The position numbers and the translations under genes were made by a program. From assembly GCA_044356555.1 (NCBI GenBank), contig JBIKWB010000004.1:1-64000 (forward strand): DNA of 64,000 bases, in the 5' to 3' direction. Of the stretch, positions 62,272 through 64,000 are shown piece by piece. How positions within the stretch are numbered: position 1 is the first letter of the stretch; the number at the start of each line of letters is the position of its first letter. Below the pieces are notes generated by a model that was given only the letters and a program-made list of their open reading frames with translations, had not been told where the DNA came from and ran no database searches. The stretch comes from Tous-C4FEB sp044356555. GTDB lineage: Bacteria; Verrucomicrobiota; Verrucomicrobiia; Opitutales; Opitutaceae.

Positions 62272-63636
62272 CTACAGCTTCAATCCGGCCTTCTTGAGCA
62301 GCTTGGCAAGCCGATCGTCTTCTTCGCCGCCAAAACCCAAGATGCCGTCGACGATTTTGCCTTCGCGGTCGATTACATACATCGTCGGGATGCCGTTGAC
62401 CTTGTAGGGCACCCCAAGCCCTTTGGCCCGCTGCTCGGCGTTGTCCCGAGTCGCCTTTACCCCGTTGGGATCAAACACCTTTGGATAACCGGTCTTCACC
62501 TTGGGTGTCAGCAGCCATTGATCGAACGCGGCGCGGTCATCCATCACACACAGGCCGAGCACGGTCATGCCCTGGTCCTTCAGGGTCGTGTGGAGCTTGT
62601 CGAGCGTCGGCATAGAGCGGACACACGGGCCGCACCAAGTGGCCCAGAAATCGAGCACCACAATCTGCCCGCGCAGGTCGGAAAGCTTCATCGAGGTGCC
62701 GTCGGCGCGGAGCGCGGTAAAATCGGGTGCGATCGAACCGGGTGCGAGGCCCACGAACGGACGGGGCGTCGGCACGCCCGCCTTTTGCGCGGCGCGGGTG
62801 GTCGGCACCAGCGTGAGCTGCGAACCGTCCATCGCCGCGCGAGCCTCGTAGGTTTTGCCTCCGAGGGCAAACGGCCGACGCGCATCGATTGTTTCGGTTT
62901 TGCTGAACAGGCCGTCACCATCGAGATCCAGCAGCAGCCACATCGGGCGTTCGGCGCGACCGGGACCGGTAAGACGATTGTCGTCGTCCATCCGCTTGTT
63001 GAAGAGCGCGTCGTTGTCATTTTCGATGAGAACGGCCCGCACATCCCGCCCGGCCACGGGCAGGCTGCCGGTGCGGGCCGAGGTGCGACGGTAGCTCAGG
63101 ATCTGCCCTTTGTTGGGCATACTGACCGACACGAGCATGACGGAATAACCGGCGGATCCGGTTTCCTGATCCGGAGTTCCCCACGAAGCGCGGAGCAAGG
63201 GAAAGAGGGTGCCAAGCCGGGCGCCCTCACCGCGGGTCTGCACCGTCGGCCACTTGCCATCGCCATCATCGGTGAGATCGCCGTTTTGGTTCACATCGAC
63301 GTAGACCCGGCAAAGATTCCAATCGACGGGCGGATTGGGCCGGTCGAACACCACCAGCGTCACGCTCTTCGGGCCGTTGCCGAGTTTGATCTGCCCGTAT
63401 TCGGGCGTGCCGTTGTAGGCGGGTTCCTTCTTTACGGCGGCGGGGCGCTGTTTCGAAAGGGCGATGTCGTCGTTAAAGAAGATCAGCTGACCCCAGAGCG
63501 AGCCATCGCTGGTCAGGATGTTGGGGTCGAGCTTCAGGGCGACGGAGATTTCCTGGGCACGCGCGGAGGTGACGGCGGCAGAGGCAAATGCGAGCAACAG
63601 GAGCACGCGGCAGAGTCTAACGATGGGAGTATTCAT
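62272..63636 (-). CDS. TlpA-like thioredoxin with EF-hand-like loops, module 0
   Basis: 454 residues from the ATG at 63636; a TTG at 63654 overlapping the upstream stop is less likely. The signal peptide is LCRVLLLLAFASAAVTSARA. The N-domain has YVDVNQNGDLTDDGDGK (Asp114 onward) and LDLDGDGLFSKTE (237 onward), both EF-hand-like. The thioredoxin domain has DFWATWCGPC (C335, C338), GLCVMDDRAAFDQW and GIPTMYVIDREG with cis-Pro. It is a paralogue of the gene at 57122, and the partial gene to its right overlaps or abuts it. Confidence 0.88.
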   Translation of the reverse strand: MNTPIVRLCRVLLLLAFASAAVTSARAQEISVALKLDPNILTSDGSLWGQLIFFNDDIALSKQRPAAVKKEPAYNGTPEYGQIKLGNGPKSVTLVVFDRPNPPVDWNLCRVYVDVNQNGDLTDDGDGKWPTVQTRGEGARLGTLFPLLRASWGTPDQETGSAGYSVMLVSVSMPNKGQILSYRRTSARTGSLPVAGRDVRAVLIENDNDALFNKRMDDDNRLTGPGRAERPMWLLLDLDGDGLFSKTETIDARRPFALGGKTYEARAAMDGSQLTLVPTTRAAQKAGVPTPRPFVGLAPGSIAPDFTALRADGTSMKLSDLRGQIVVLDFWATWCGPCVRSMPTLDKLHTTLKDQGMTVLGLCVMDDRAAFDQWLLTPKVKTGYPKVFDPNGVKATRDNAEQRAKGLGVPYKVNGIPTMYVIDREGKIVDGILGFGGEEDDRLAKLLKKAGLKL

Positions 63637-63650
63637 GGGAAAAAGCGGAT

Positions 63651-64000
63651 TCAATTCGTCACGCCGGCAGCGGCCAGGGCGGCGGCAAGGGCGGTTTTCA
63701 CTTCGTCGGAATTACCGACCGCACTGTGCAGGATTTTGCCATCGCGGCCGACGAGGAAGAAACTGGGAATGCCGGAAACTTTATAAGGTGCCGCGATACT
63801 CTTCGCGTTATCGCGGGCCGCCGGATCGAACACCTTCAGGTAGGTCGTGGTAACTTCGGGAAAGAGTTTCCACTCATCGAATTTCGCCCGGCTGTCCCAG
63901 ACGCAGACCCCGAGCACCACCAGGCCTTTGTCTTGAAACTGCTGATGGAGTTCCTCCAGGTGCGGCATGGCCGCTTTGCACGGGCCGCACCATGTCGCCC
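63651..64000 (-). CDS. TlpA-like thioredoxin, partial at the right edge
   Basis: The C-terminal 115 or so residues are visible; the 5' part lies beyond the window. The sequence at the edge reads ATWCGPCKAAMPHLEE, with the active site CGPC, followed by VLGVCVWDSRAKFDEWK, VFDPAARDNAKSI and VSGIPSFFLVGRDG with cis-Pro. The GVCVWD motif with a third Cys is shared with the gene at 57122. Its TGA (63651-63653) is 14 bp before the next ATG, so the two are probably co-transcribed. Confidence 0.88.
   Translation of the reverse strand, partial: ATWCGPCKAAMPHLEELHQQFQDKGLVVLGVCVWDSRAKFDEWKLFPEVTTTYLKVFDPAARDNAKSIAAPYKVSGIPSFFLVGRDGKILHSAVGNSDEVKTALAAALAAAGVTN

Overview
The window is GC-rich DNA from one chromosome. 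It suggests a Verrucomicrobiota bacterium close to Opitutaceae. This rests on a PEP-CTERM protein built of autotransporter-type repeats, TonB-dependent receptors (TBDRs) with coiled-coil or STN N-termini, many secreted TlpA-type thioredoxins, helical-repeat proteins and GGTAGGGCC-type hairpin repeats. No rRNA, tRNA, CRISPR array, phage or intact insertion sequence was seen. Shine-Dalgarno sequences are weak or absent at most starts, so several starts were chosen from signal peptides and domain limits.

Layout. 0.2-8.4 kb: a secreted Ig-like/SdrD-B-like protein diverges from a 1,285-residue PEP-CTERM repeat protein across about 320 bp holding two TAGGG-N6-CCCTA palindromes. A Cys-rich, membrane-anchored helical-repeat protein follows. 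8.6-12.8 kb: an envelope cluster of glycine-zipper protein, LpoB-like lipoprotein, COG3014-like lipoprotein, YcfL-like lipoprotein and an unknown exported protein. 12.9-21.0 kb: a tight six-gene operon. A beta-propeller gene and a predicted alpha/alpha-toroid gene occur twice as a pair, followed by an M28 peptidase and an S51 peptidase; an exported RidA protein diverges from it. 21.6-31.7 kb: a sugar-utilisation locus with a Tat-exported class V aminotransferase-like enzyme, a DUF6807 protein, a GH78 rhamnosidase-like enzyme, a TIM-barrel isomerase, a LacI regulator with a nearby perfect palindrome, and a TBDR closed by a clear terminator. 31.8-40.3 kb: a lipase-maturation-factor/Sel1 fusion, a helical-repeat protein overlapping a secreted nuclease with Ig domains, a HigBA toxin-antitoxin pair and a LuxR-type regulator.

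40.4-64 kb, all on the minus strand, is the most distinctive part. It begins with a protein of five thioredoxin folds in which folds 1, 3 and 5 keep CGPC and folds 2 and 4 have lost both cysteines. Beyond it, three consecutive modules have the order TlpA - ECF sigma - FecR - STN-type TBDR, with further TlpA genes at both ends. Two modules are complete. In the third, the sigma gene and most of fecR have collapsed to a relic of about 350 bp: the sigma start region is still readable and joins directly to the last 100 or so codons of fecR. Three of the TlpA proteins carry EF-hand-like acidic loops in front of the thioredoxin domain. The arrangement looks like a repeatedly duplicated cell-surface signalling and uptake system tied to periplasmic thiol redox chemistry. 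The imported ligand cannot be told from the sequence.
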